Shown here: in pieces, positions 17,182 to 24,661 of the stretch
Position numbering within the stretch: position 1 is the first letter of the stretch
Layout of the letters: every line of letters begins with the position of its first letter
Origin: Methanolinea sp. UBA275
Lineage (GTDB): Archaea; Halobacteriota; Methanomicrobia; Methanomicrobiales; Methanospirillaceae
DNA: 52,743 bases
Reading direction: 5' to 3'
Assembly (NCBI GenBank): GCA_002506105.1
Contig: DAWU01000017.1
Span: 814-53,556, forward strand
Position numbers and translations under genes: made by a program
The notes under the pieces: model-generated
The model's input: the letters and a program-made list of their open reading frames with translations, nothing else
Database searches by the model: none
Told to the model about the DNA's origin: nothing

Positions 17182-17406
17182 TCCCCGCCTTTCCATATCA
17201 CTCTGTATGCAGACCGGGATCATCCCGGAAAATCGATCCCTGTTCCTTTGTTCTTATGAAGGGGCCCTGTCCCAAACCATTGAGATTCCCTATCTCCCGA
17301 AGAGACGCTGTACCTTTCACCGATGTCCCGGATCTGGATGCCGGCAATGTCGGGATTCGGACCTCTCTGAAAAAGTATACCATTTCAGACATTGAAGACA
17401 CCATGC
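17182..17406 (+). promoter_or_regulatory. Gap with inverted repeat and TATA box for a likely leaderless gene
   Basis: ccgggat-c-atcccgg (17214-17228) is a perfect inverted repeat 33 bases after the ferredoxin gene and may help end that transcript, although no T-tract follows. aaaagtatac (17371-17380) is a TATA-like box centred about 30 bases before the ATG at 17407, with no SD between, so the next gene is probably transcribed without a leader. Nothing else was recognised. Confidence 0.5.
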
Positions 17407-17793
17407 ATGAAACAGTGGATCACAGACATGATCGGGCTCGGAACGGGATTCTGGCTTTTTGGGTATATCCTCTCGATAGAGCTGTTCTTCTCTCCTTATG
17501 CGAGCAGCATGGGCTGGATCCTCCTTTCAGTCTGCACCCCGGTAACCATTGCAATAACGTGGTGGTGGTTCAGAGTCCGGGAACATCCGTGTGTGTATTA
17601 CTGTAAGGTCGGACTTGTATGGACTGTCATCGCAATCGTGTTCGACTTCCTGTTTATCGTCGTGCTTCTCCAGGCTACTTACTATGGAGTAGATGTCTTT
17701 GTGTACTACACCCTGACATTCCTGATACCGGTTGGTATCGGGTGTTTCCTGATCGGAAAGCGAGGGAAGATGAAGATTCCGCTGCAGGAATAG
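17407..17793 (+). CDS. Small integral membrane protein, four helices
   Basis: The product is 128 residues from the ATG at 17407; a TTG start five codons earlier is unlikely. Four hydrophobic stretches are visible: LGTGFWLFGYILSIELFF, WILLSVCTPVTIAITWWWF, VGLVWTVIAIVFDFLFIVV and YTLTFLIPVGIGCFLIG, ending in a short basic tail. The WWW and paired Cys (CVYYC) between helices two and three are notable. I do not recognise the family. A TATA-like box about 30 bases upstream and lack of an SD suggest a leaderless transcript. Confidence 0.75.
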   Translation: MKQWITDMIGLGTGFWLFGYILSIELFFSPYASSMGWILLSVCTPVTIAITWWWFRVREHPCVYYCKVGLVWTVIAIVFDFLFIVVLLQATYYGVDVFVYYTLTFLIPVGIGCFLIGKRGKMKIPLQE

Positions 17794-17948
17794 ATATCTG
17801 CTGGCCGTTTCATTACGCTCTAAAGGGGCGGCCTGGCACCCGCATGATGGGAATCCCCCGGTCTATACCTGGAATTCTCCCTCCCCCATGCACGCAGAAA
17901 AAACCTAGTAGTTCCATTCACCATCTTGTCATACGGAGTGCGGGTGAA

Positions 17949-19694
17949 ATGATGGATGAACCATACGGATCCATGAACGAAGGAATGAATCCCGCGATCA
18001 CCGTGGGTTATCGGAATACCGTCCCCGGAAGATTCCCCTCCCGGAACACTGCCCTCGGGGTAAACGCGGAAGCACAGGTCCCTTCCGGCATCCTGTGCCG
18101 GTTCGCGGCAGCGTATATCCTTGCGTCCCTTGAAAAGTTCCTGGCAGAATCAGGCGGAGTCCGGGCCGGCGATGACATCGAGCCCCTTCACAGGATGCGT
18201 GTGGCATCGCGGAGGCTTCGAGCGGGACTCCGGACATTCCGGGTGTGTATCCCTGGAAAGTATTACCGCAGGATCAACTCAGAAACGCAGGCAATCACAC
18301 GGGCTCTTGGGGAGGCCCGTGATGCGGATGTGCAGATCGCGTTCCTGAAAAAAGCCAGGAAGAAGGCTTCTGGCACAAGGGGGCAGGCTGGTAAAGGTGG
18401 TGCTGACATACAGGATCCTCTTCTCGAAGCTATTGAGTTCCTGTATGGACGACTACGGAAGGATCGATCCCGTTTTCAGAAGAATGTTCTTGTGGCCCTT
18501 GAAAAGGTTGAGAAGAAAAATCTTCATGAATTCCTCGACCGGGCAGGACTGCCGCACTCGCCAGCTACGAATCGTCGGAGGCAACGAAATCCAAGTTCCC
18601 TCACGTGCCTGGCAGCAGATCAGATCGGGCGGTGTTATGCAGATCTTGTGGCCTATGAACCATGGCTCCAGTACCCTGACGCGACTGCGGAGCATCATGC
18701 CATGCGGATCGCAGCCAAGAATCTCAGGTACACGATGGAGGTCTTTGCGCCGGTCTACCGCCTGGGTCTCCGGAAATATATCTCAAGAATTGCCCGCCTC
18801 CAGAAGCTCCTGGGAGATCTCCATGATACTGACGTCTGGATCGACACGGTTACCCTGCTTCTCTTAAAGGAGCGTTCCCGTCCGCGGTCACCCAGGGATT
18901 CAAACCGTCCCGGTCCGTCTGTGATTGCAGGCCTGAAGGTATTCCAGAATCACAGGGAGAGGGATAGGAAGAGATTGTACAGGAAAGCAGTCCAGCACTG
19001 GAATTCCCTCTCCAGGGCACATTTCTGGGAAGACCTCACCCGCGAGGTGCTCGAAAACCAGCGGGTAAGGTACAGATACCAGAGTTCTCTTTCGGATACA
19101 GAGGTGAGAGAGAATGTACAGAAGGCCATGCGAACCTGCCAGGAAATCGAAGCACATTCACGGCACGTCGCCATGCTCTCCCTTCAGTTGTTCGATCACC
19201 TTATGGAAATCCATCACCTATCAAAGAGAGAACGCACATGGCTCGAGTTCGGTGCCTTTCTCCACGATGTAGGTCTTAAAGAGGGTAAGAAGGGGCATGC
19301 AAAGCGGAGCAGCGCTCTCATCTCTATGGATGAACGGTTGCCTTTCTCAATCCTGGAAAGGGGAGTGATAGGGGTGCTTGCGCACTCTCATCGGGGCAGG
19401 GGCTCATTCGGACGATCAGGCTTTTACAGGCTCCTTCCCGAACAGGAGCAGTATGCTGTGCGTGTGGCAGCCGGAATCCTCAGGGTGGCAGATGGGCTTG
19501 ACGGAACTCACCGGGGAAAGATCGAATCCCTTGCATGCGAAGTGTCGGCAGATGAGATCTGCCTCACCGTGTCCGCCAGATCCGACTGCTCGCGGGAGAT
19601 CTCTATGGCTCTGTCGAAGGCCGATCTGTTCGAGCACACGTGTATGAAGATCCTGAAGATCAGACAGGCAGCTCCCTTACAGGGATCCCCCTGA
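17949..19694 (+). CDS. CHAD-HD domain fusion protein
   Basis: The frame is open from 17619, but coding character begins near 17949, where ATG has GGAG 10 bases upstream; this gives 581 residues. The CHAD domain spans about residues 50-380: IEPLHRMRVASRRLRAGLRTF and the second repeat HHAMRIAAKNLRYTMEVF show the paired His/Arg/Lys helices that bind polyphosphate. Residues about 400-581 are an HD-type domain like the C-terminus of exopolyphosphatases: HSRHVAMLSLQLFDHL, GAFLHDVG, HAKRSSALI and RVADGLDGTHRG. The HD motif is intact in LHDVG. The fusion suggests sensing or turnover of polyphosphate or a related polyphosphorylated ligand in the cytoplasm (inference). Neighbours give no further clue. 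Confidence 0.88.
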   Translation: MMDEPYGSMNEGMNPAITVGYRNTVPGRFPSRNTALGVNAEAQVPSGILCRFAAAYILASLEKFLAESGGVRAGDDIEPLHRMRVASRRLRAGLRTFRVCIPGKYYRRINSETQAITRALGEARDADVQIAFLKKARKKASGTRGQAGKGGADIQDPLLEAIEFLYGRLRKDRSRFQKNVLVALEKVEKKNLHEFLDRAGLPHSPATNRRRQRNPSSLTCLAADQIGRCYADLVAYEPWLQYPDATAEHHAMRIAAKNLRYTMEVFAPVYRLGLRKYISRIARLQKLLGDLHDTDVWIDTVTLLLLKERSRPRSPRDSNRPGPSVIAGLKVFQNHRERDRKRLYRKAVQHWNSLSRAHFWEDLTREVLENQRVRYRYQSSLSDTEVRENVQKAMRTCQEIEAHSRHVAMLSLQLFDHLMEIHHLSKRERTWLEFGAFLHDVGLKEGKKGHAKRSSALISMDERLPFSILERGVIGVLAHSHRGRGSFGRSGFYRLLPEQEQYAVRVAAGILRVADGLDGTHRGKIESLACEVSADEICLTVSARSDCSREISMALSKADLFEHTCMKILKIRQAAPLQGSP

Positions 19695-20014
19695 TCCCCG
19701 AACCGGCCGGCATATCCCCAATCCTTCTCTCGCAAAGGTGCCATTCCACTCCGATACCACAGGATCGCACTATTTTCCAGGGACGGGATGAGAACCAGTC
19801 CACTATGATCTCATAACGTCCCGCTGGAGTGTTCTTCACGTACATAGTGAAAGGGGAAGACGCCAGGATTGAACCGCCCGGTTCAGACATGGGATGAATC
19901 ATTTCCGTTCAGGGAGTGGAGGGACCATCCGATATTATATCATCTCCATATGATCGCTCTGCCGGGGACACACCTACAGGTGCCTCCACTGAGACGAGCC
20001 AGGTGAACGACACC
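19695..20014. other. Gap with a doubtful minus-strand frame
   Basis: About 320 bases. A minus-strand frame at 19660-19902 (80 codons) contains FTMYVKNTPAGRYEIIVDWF, which looks protein-like, resembling a strand-rich extracellular segment. However it overlaps the end of the CHAD-HD gene, lacks a signal peptide and has no clear SD. It may be a gene fragment. The plus-strand stretch 19916-20014 is an in-frame N-terminal extension of the next gene that is better read as leader. Confidence 0.35.
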
Positions 20015-20434
20015 ATGAGATGGACATACTTCCTAAGTGCCATTGGTTGCCTCTTCCTTGTTGCAGGGATCGCCCTGCCAGCCGCGGCTGCACACCCGTG
20101 GCAATCAGGGAAGATGAATAGCCACAAGGCAGGGATCGACGAGAACCTCACAGAAGAACTCTGGTCAATCCACGGCACGTACCGCATACAGGCCTATACA
20201 CTCCACAGGGCTGAGGGCGGGGAGGTCGTTTCAGCGCTCGGAAGATATGGGTACAATACGACGGACCTCAACCGGATACTACACGATATCGAGGCAATGG
20301 GTCCGGAATTACAACAGGCCCTTGATGAGAAGGACCGCGATGCACTCCATGCTGTGAATCACAGCCTCCGAAGTGCCTGGAGGGATTTCCTGAAAACATT
20401 CCGGAGGGTGATCGGCGCAGAGTTCTCCGAATAA
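20015..20434 (+). CDS. Small secreted helical protein
   Basis: The product is 139 residues from the ATG at 20015, chosen because AGGTGA lies 8 bases upstream and a signal peptide follows at once (MRWTYFLSAIGCLFLVAGI, cleavage near AAAAHP). The longer frame from 19916 would bury this signal. The mature part is charged and probably helical: ENLTEELWSIHGTYR, HDIEAMGPELQQALDEKDRDAL, NHSLRSAWRDFLKTF. No domain is recognised; the spacing of charged helices resembles small periplasmic stress or metal-binding proteins, but key residues for those are not seen. Confidence 0.7.
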   Translation: MRWTYFLSAIGCLFLVAGIALPAAAAHPWQSGKMNSHKAGIDENLTEELWSIHGTYRIQAYTLHRAEGGEVVSALGRYGYNTTDLNRILHDIEAMGPELQQALDEKDRDALHAVNHSLRSAWRDFLKTFRRVIGAEFSE

Positions 20435-20776
20435 GACATTCATTCCTCTTTTGGTGTGAAAATGGCTTCAACCTTTTTCACACCATGCCACCTTGTGCTC
20501 ATCCTTGAAATTCTTCTACCCTGATCCTATCCGGGAATGGATTACCCGAGAGACCGGAATGTGCAGAAGTATATTAAAAATATATCATTTTACAATTAAA
20601 TTCAATAAATAAATTAAATAAGGCTAACAAAATGCAATTAGGAAATTATTAAATTTAAAACTGTTGTATTCCTCCATTAGTCACTCTTCATCGATTAACC
20701 TTCGGCATTCCCCTGCAATACAGCGACTACCGCAAAGGAGGATGAAGATGTGGTTCCATTCCATCGGAGGTTCCAA
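20435..20776 (+). promoter_or_regulatory. AT-rich promoter/leader region of importer operon 1
   Basis: The stretch 20565-20665 is far richer in A and T than the surrounding genes. It has TATA-like boxes at 20574-20585 (ttaaaaatatat) and 20644-20657 (attattaaatttaa), giving a leader of roughly 90 to 180 bases. aaggctaac (20619-20628 area) and attagg (20637-20643 area) form a loose ctaa/ttag inverted repeat reminiscent of half-sites of DtxR-type regulators. The 3' part has a strong AAAGGAGG SD (20734-20741) for a short leader frame. Confidence 0.5.
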
Positions 20777-20780
20777 ATGA
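20748..20780 (+). CDS. Possible 10-residue leader peptide overlapping the importer lipoprotein start
   Basis: AAAGGAGG (20734-20741) is the best SD in this region and lies 6 bases before an ATG that opens a 10-codon frame, MWFHSIGGSK, closed by TGA at 20778-20780. That stop overlaps the ATG of the lipoprotein gene (20777) as ATGA, the arrangement typical of translational coupling. The downstream gene's own SD (GGAGG, 20766-20770) lies inside this frame. Alternatively the same SD serves a GTG at 20750 that would extend the lipoprotein by nine residues. Confidence 0.4.
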   Translation: MWFHSIGGSK

Positions 20781-21913
20781 GGAAATTAGGATATGTAGTA
20801 GCCACACTTATGGTGTTGGCAGTACTTCTTGCAGGATGTACCAGCAACACCCAGAATACACCCCCCGTATCACAGAAGGCTGAGACTAGAGTCATTACCG
20901 ACATGGCTGGCCGGCAGGTCGAGATACCGGTTGTCATCGAACGTACCGCTTTCTTCGGTGGTCCAATCGGACAGGTTCCCTATATCCTCGGGGTCGAGGA
21001 CACCGTAGTCGCGACATCAATCGGGAGCAAGAATTCGCAGCTTCTGAACATTATGGATCCCGAACTGAAGGGTGTTTCAGCTCCTCGCCAGACAAACGGA
21101 ATCATCAATATCGAGGAACTGATTAAGTCAAATCCGCAGTTCGTCATCGCAGGGACTGTTGATGGAGGAATCGTGGAGAAACAGACTACGCTCCCCGTGG
21201 TTTACTTCTTCGATAGTTCCGACGGAACGGCCCAACAGACCAAGGATGAAGTGACGTTCATCGGGTATATCTATGGAAAAGATGAGAGGGCCAGGCTGTA
21301 TGGTGATTACATGGACAGGATGCTCGCACTGGTGAGATCCAGGGTCGCGGATATACCTCCAGGTGAACGGAAGGTTCTCTATAACGGGTATGACCCAAAT
21401 CACCTCATCACCTACGGAGGGGACACCTACATGCAGGAACGGATCGAGACATCTGGTCTGAAGAATGCAGCGCAGGAGATCAACACTTCAGGAGTAAAAC
21501 CAGGAATCCATGCAGGTCTTGACCAAGTCTCGATGGAGCAGGTCTTGAAATGGAACCCTGACATCATCGTGATCGATTCAGGCACCCCCGAGGAGATGTA
21601 CAGTGATCCAAAGTGGAACAGCATCAAGGCAGTCCAGAACAAGCAGATCTACCGCCTCCCGAACGGTGTCTTCGTCTGGAATCGTCCCAGTGCTGAATCG
21701 GCGGTCTTGCACCCATTGTGGATGGCAAAGATTGCCTATCCTGAACGGTTTACTGATATCTCCCTGGAGCAGGAGGTCAAAAAATTCTACCATGATGCGT
21801 TCATGTACGATCTCACCGATGAACAGGTGAAAAAACTCCTGTCAGGAGAATATGCCTCGGCCATCAGTGCCGGGAAAGGCCAGGCAAACCAGACTTCCAT
21901 GGGCAACAGGTAA
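20777..21913 (+). CDS. ABC importer substrate-binding lipoprotein (FecB/BtuF type), operon 1
   Basis: The product is 378 residues from the ATG at 20777 (GGAGG six bases upstream); a GTG at 20750 is an alternative. A lipoprotein signal is clear: MRKLGYVVATLMVLAVLLAGC, with lipid on Cys21. The mature part is a TroA/BtuF-type binding protein: VITDMAGRQVEIP opens the first lobe, IEELIKSNPQFVIAG closes it, and the second lobe reads RKVLYNGYDP, VSMEQVLKWNPDIIVI and AVQNKQIYRLP. Such proteins capture ferric chelates, cobalamin or haem-like ligands outside the membrane. It is followed by permease, ATPase, methyltransferase and radical SAM genes. Confidence 0.95.
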   Translation: MRKLGYVVATLMVLAVLLAGCTSNTQNTPPVSQKAETRVITDMAGRQVEIPVVIERTAFFGGPIGQVPYILGVEDTVVATSIGSKNSQLLNIMDPELKGVSAPRQTNGIINIEELIKSNPQFVIAGTVDGGIVEKQTTLPVVYFFDSSDGTAQQTKDEVTFIGYIYGKDERARLYGDYMDRMLALVRSRVADIPPGERKVLYNGYDPNHLITYGGDTYMQERIETSGLKNAAQEINTSGVKPGIHAGLDQVSMEQVLKWNPDIIVIDSGTPEEMYSDPKWNSIKAVQNKQIYRLPNGVFVWNRPSAESAVLHPLWMAKIAYPERFTDISLEQEVKKFYHDAFMYDLTDEQVKKLLSGEYASAISAGKGQANQTSMGNR

Positions 21914-22014
21914 TCTCGATTTCCCTTGAGTGGATCCATCCACTCTTTTCCTGATGATGGGAGTTTCGGGTGGATTTTCAACGAACCAGGGGAATGCGGG
22001 TTGGTGAAGGGACC

Positions 22015-23055
22015 ATGGTGAAGCATCAGGATGGAAAGAGGCAATGGGGAAAGGAGAACTACTCTCTTTTGAGGGTAGCCCTCATAGTTCTCCTTGCTAT
22101 AGTGACCGTCATATCGCTCATGGTCGGAAGATTTGAGGTATCCCCCACAGATGTGGTCACGGCAATCCTTTCAGTGTTTTATCCCGCCCCTGATTTGTCT
22201 CCTACAATCAGGAGTGTCATTGTGGATGTCCGGCTCCCAAGGGTCATCGCCGTCATCCTTGTCGGAGCGGGTTTATCCGTTGCCGGGGCTGCATTCCAGG
22301 GGCTTTTCCGCAATCCGCTGGTCTCACCCGATATCCTGGGAGTCTCAGCCGGTGCAGGATTCGGGGCGGCCATTGCCCTTCTCGTGACTGAGAATATCTT
22401 TGTCACCCAGGTGATGGCATTTGTCACCGGCATTTTCGCAGTCGGACTCGCATATGCCATAAGCCGGGTCTATCGTGTTACCTCAACACTCACACTGGTC
22501 CTGGCAGGAATCGTGGTGGGTGCACTCTTCCAGGCTCTCACGTCCCTTGTGAAATACGTGGCGGATCCTTTCAATAGGCTCCCTGCTATTGTTTTCTGGC
22601 TTATGGGATCTTTCAATCATATCTCAACGAGCGATCTCGTGGTGGCTGTTCCCCTCCTGCTTGGAGGAATCGGGGTCCTTTACGTCATCCGGTGGAGGAT
22701 TAATGTCATTTCCATGGGTGAAGAGGATGCACGGGCGCTTGGAGTGAACCTTGAGAGAGAGAAGACGATCATCATCACCGCAGCAACCGTAATTTCAGCA
22801 GTTTCTGTTTCCATCTGCGGTATTGTCGGCTGGATTGGCCTTGTGATTCCTCACGTGGGGAGGATCCTTGTAGGACCTGATCACAAGCTCCTTATTCCTG
22901 CCGCAGCGCTTGTGGGCGCTTCCTATCTGCTCGTGGTGGACACGGTTGCAAGGACGGTTACGGTGACTGAGATTCCAATCGGGATCATCACAGCGCTCAT
23001 CGGGGCACCAGTCTTTGCATACCTGCTCCGGAAGAACCAGACGGGGTGGAACTAA
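22015..23055 (+). CDS. FecCD-family ABC permease, operon 1
   Basis: The product is 346 residues from the ATG at 22015 (GGTGAAGG about 4 bases upstream), the typical length. About ten membrane helices are visible. Family landmarks are VRLPRVIAVILVGAGLSVAGAAFQGLFRNPLVSPD (spread over 22229-22334), DILGVSAGAGFGAAIA, ALGVNLEREK in the cytoplasmic loop that meets the ATPase, and GIVGWIGLVIPHVGR near the end. It forms the channel for the ligand delivered by the lipoprotein upstream. The stop overlaps the ATPase start by 10 bases. Confidence 0.95.
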   Translation: MVKHQDGKRQWGKENYSLLRVALIVLLAIVTVISLMVGRFEVSPTDVVTAILSVFYPAPDLSPTIRSVIVDVRLPRVIAVILVGAGLSVAGAAFQGLFRNPLVSPDILGVSAGAGFGAAIALLVTENIFVTQVMAFVTGIFAVGLAYAISRVYRVTSTLTLVLAGIVVGALFQALTSLVKYVADPFNRLPAIVFWLMGSFNHISTSDLVVAVPLLLGGIGVLYVIRWRINVISMGEEDARALGVNLEREKTIIITAATVISAVSVSICGIVGWIGLVIPHVGRILVGPDHKLLIPAAALVGASYLLVVDTVARTVTVTEIPIGIITALIGAPVFAYLLRKNQTGWN

Positions 23056-23864
23056 CGGAAACGCCTCTCGAGATCCAGCACCTTTCGTTTCGTTACAGTA
23101 AGGGTGATCACGCAGACGTCTTTTCGGATGTATCGTTCTCGATTGGACAGGGAGAGATCTTCACCCTGATCGGTCCCAACGGGACCGGGAAATCTACCCT
23201 CATCAGGTGTATCGGGGGGCTCCTCACTGCCCATTCAGGAGAGATTCTGATCGAAGGTGAGGCGATCTCAAGAATGGAGACTGCCCGAACCGCCCGGATT
23301 ATCGGATATGTCCCCCAGACACACCTGCCAACCTTCCCGTTTCCTGTAAGGGAGGTGGTTGTGATGGGCAGAACGCCTCATATGGGTATGTTCTCTTCTC
23401 CAAGCGACGCGGATATGCGTATAGCAGAGGACGCCATGGATACCGTTGGGCTCTCGCACCTGGAGGATCGACCCTGTACGGAAATCAGTGGCGGAGAATG
23501 GCAGCTGGTGCTGATCGCCCGGGCAATGACCCAGGAACCCCGCATCCTTCTGCTTGATGAACCCACATCACACCTCGATTTGGGAAACCAGATGAAGATT
23601 CTGCATACCATCAAGCGACTCTCCGGGAAGGGACTTGCAATCCTGCTCGCTACGCACTTCCCTGACCATGCATTCCTCATTTCAGGGAGGGTGGGTGTGA
23701 TGAAGGATGGCGGGATTCCGCTCCTTGGATCTCCCGAAGAGGTGATCACCGAAGAGACGATGAGATCTGTATATGGTGTGAATGTCAGGATCTCAACACT
23801 CACCGGCGATGGAGGGAGGAGGATATGTGTCCCGCTCCTCTCTTCGGATAGGAGTGGTCAGTGA
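23046..23864 (+). CDS. FecE/BtuD-type ABC ATPase, operon 1
   Basis: The product is 272 residues from a GTG that overlaps the permease by 10 bases. Walker A is GPNGTGKST, the Q-loop lies in YVPQTH, the signature is ISGGEWQ (usual LSGGEQQ/RQ), Walker B is RILLLDEPTSHLD and the switch His is in ATHF. VYGVNVRI near the C-terminus is the subfamily's closing motif. It powers the importer. A methyltransferase gene follows after about 125 bases. Confidence 0.95.
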   Translation: MELTETPLEIQHLSFRYSKGDHADVFSDVSFSIGQGEIFTLIGPNGTGKSTLIRCIGGLLTAHSGEILIEGEAISRMETARTARIIGYVPQTHLPTFPFPVREVVVMGRTPHMGMFSSPSDADMRIAEDAMDTVGLSHLEDRPCTEISGGEWQLVLIARAMTQEPRILLLDEPTSHLDLGNQMKILHTIKRLSGKGLAILLATHFPDHAFLISGRVGVMKDGGIPLLGSPEEVITEETMRSVYGVNVRISTLTGDGGRRICVPLLSSDRSGQ

Positions 23865-23988
23865 TCGTGTATGAGTAATGCAGGGAAGGATCACCGGGCA
23901 TGTCCTATGGTACGAATCATAGCGTTGAACATCTGGACTGATGTGATATGAATACCATGTGGTTCAGGACCATGTTGAGGATAAAGCA

Positions 23989-24654
23989 ATGAATGATAAA
24001 AAAACAGATGAGGAATTTCCCGGTATCAACCTTCTAGACGAGGCGAAAGCTCGTGGTTTCGATACCATCGCAACGCAGGTATTTGCACCAATCTACCCAG
24101 TAATTGCGGATCAGGCAATGGACAGGACGAAGATCAGGCACGGTATCTGCGTAGATATAGGCTCCGGCCCGGGCCATCTTTCCATTGCCCTCGCTGCACG
24201 GTCGGATCTCAGGGTCTTTGCCCTCGATCCCTCGCCTGTTGCCCTCATGATTGCCCTGGAGCATATCAGGGATGCCGGACTTGTCAGGCGAGTCCTCCCG
24301 GTACTTGGTGACGTGCACGAGATGCCGTTTGAGGATGACACGGTCGACCTCATTGTCAGCCGTGGTTCGTGGTTCTTCTGGGACGATCTCAGCCAAGCTT
24401 TCAGGGAGATATTAAGGGTCCTTGCCCCTGGAGGATTTGCATATATAGGGGGCGGGTTTGGAAATGCATACCTTAAAAATGAGATTGATGCCGAGATGAA
24501 GAAACGGGAATCCGATTGGGAGAAGGGGGTCTCTGCAAGGCAGAGAAAGAACCGCCCGGAAAGGATACGGGCCGAATTCGAGAAAGCCGGGATTCAAGGA
24601 TATCGCCTGATCCAGGATGAATCAGGACTCTGGGCATTGATGGAGAAGCAGTGA
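23989..24654 (+). CDS. Class I SAM-dependent methyltransferase in importer operon 1
   Basis: The product is 221 residues from the ATG at 23989 (GAGG about 9 bases upstream); ten further codons upstream are open but lack a matching SD. Motif I is VDIGSGPGHLS, motif II FALDPSP, and GDVHEMPFEDDTVDLIVSRG continues the Rossmann-type fold, ending in REILRVLAPGGFAYIGGG. The substrate is unknown. It lies 7 bases before the radical SAM gene, so the two are certainly co-transcribed and are probably part of the same pathway as the importer. Methylation of an imported ligand or cofactor is possible (inference). Confidence 0.9.
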   Translation: MNDKKTDEEFPGINLLDEAKARGFDTIATQVFAPIYPVIADQAMDRTKIRHGICVDIGSGPGHLSIALAARSDLRVFALDPSPVALMIALEHIRDAGLVRRVLPVLGDVHEMPFEDDTVDLIVSRGSWFFWDDLSQAFREILRVLAPGGFAYIGGGFGNAYLKNEIDAEMKKRESDWEKGVSARQRKNRPERIRAEFEKAGIQGYRLIQDESGLWALMEKQ

Positions 24655-24661
24655 TGAGAAT

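Noticed and set aside
17619..17948. N-terminal extension of the CHAD-HD gene
   Set aside because: It overlaps the membrane-protein gene in another frame, has no conserved features, and a good SD and ATG occur at 17949.
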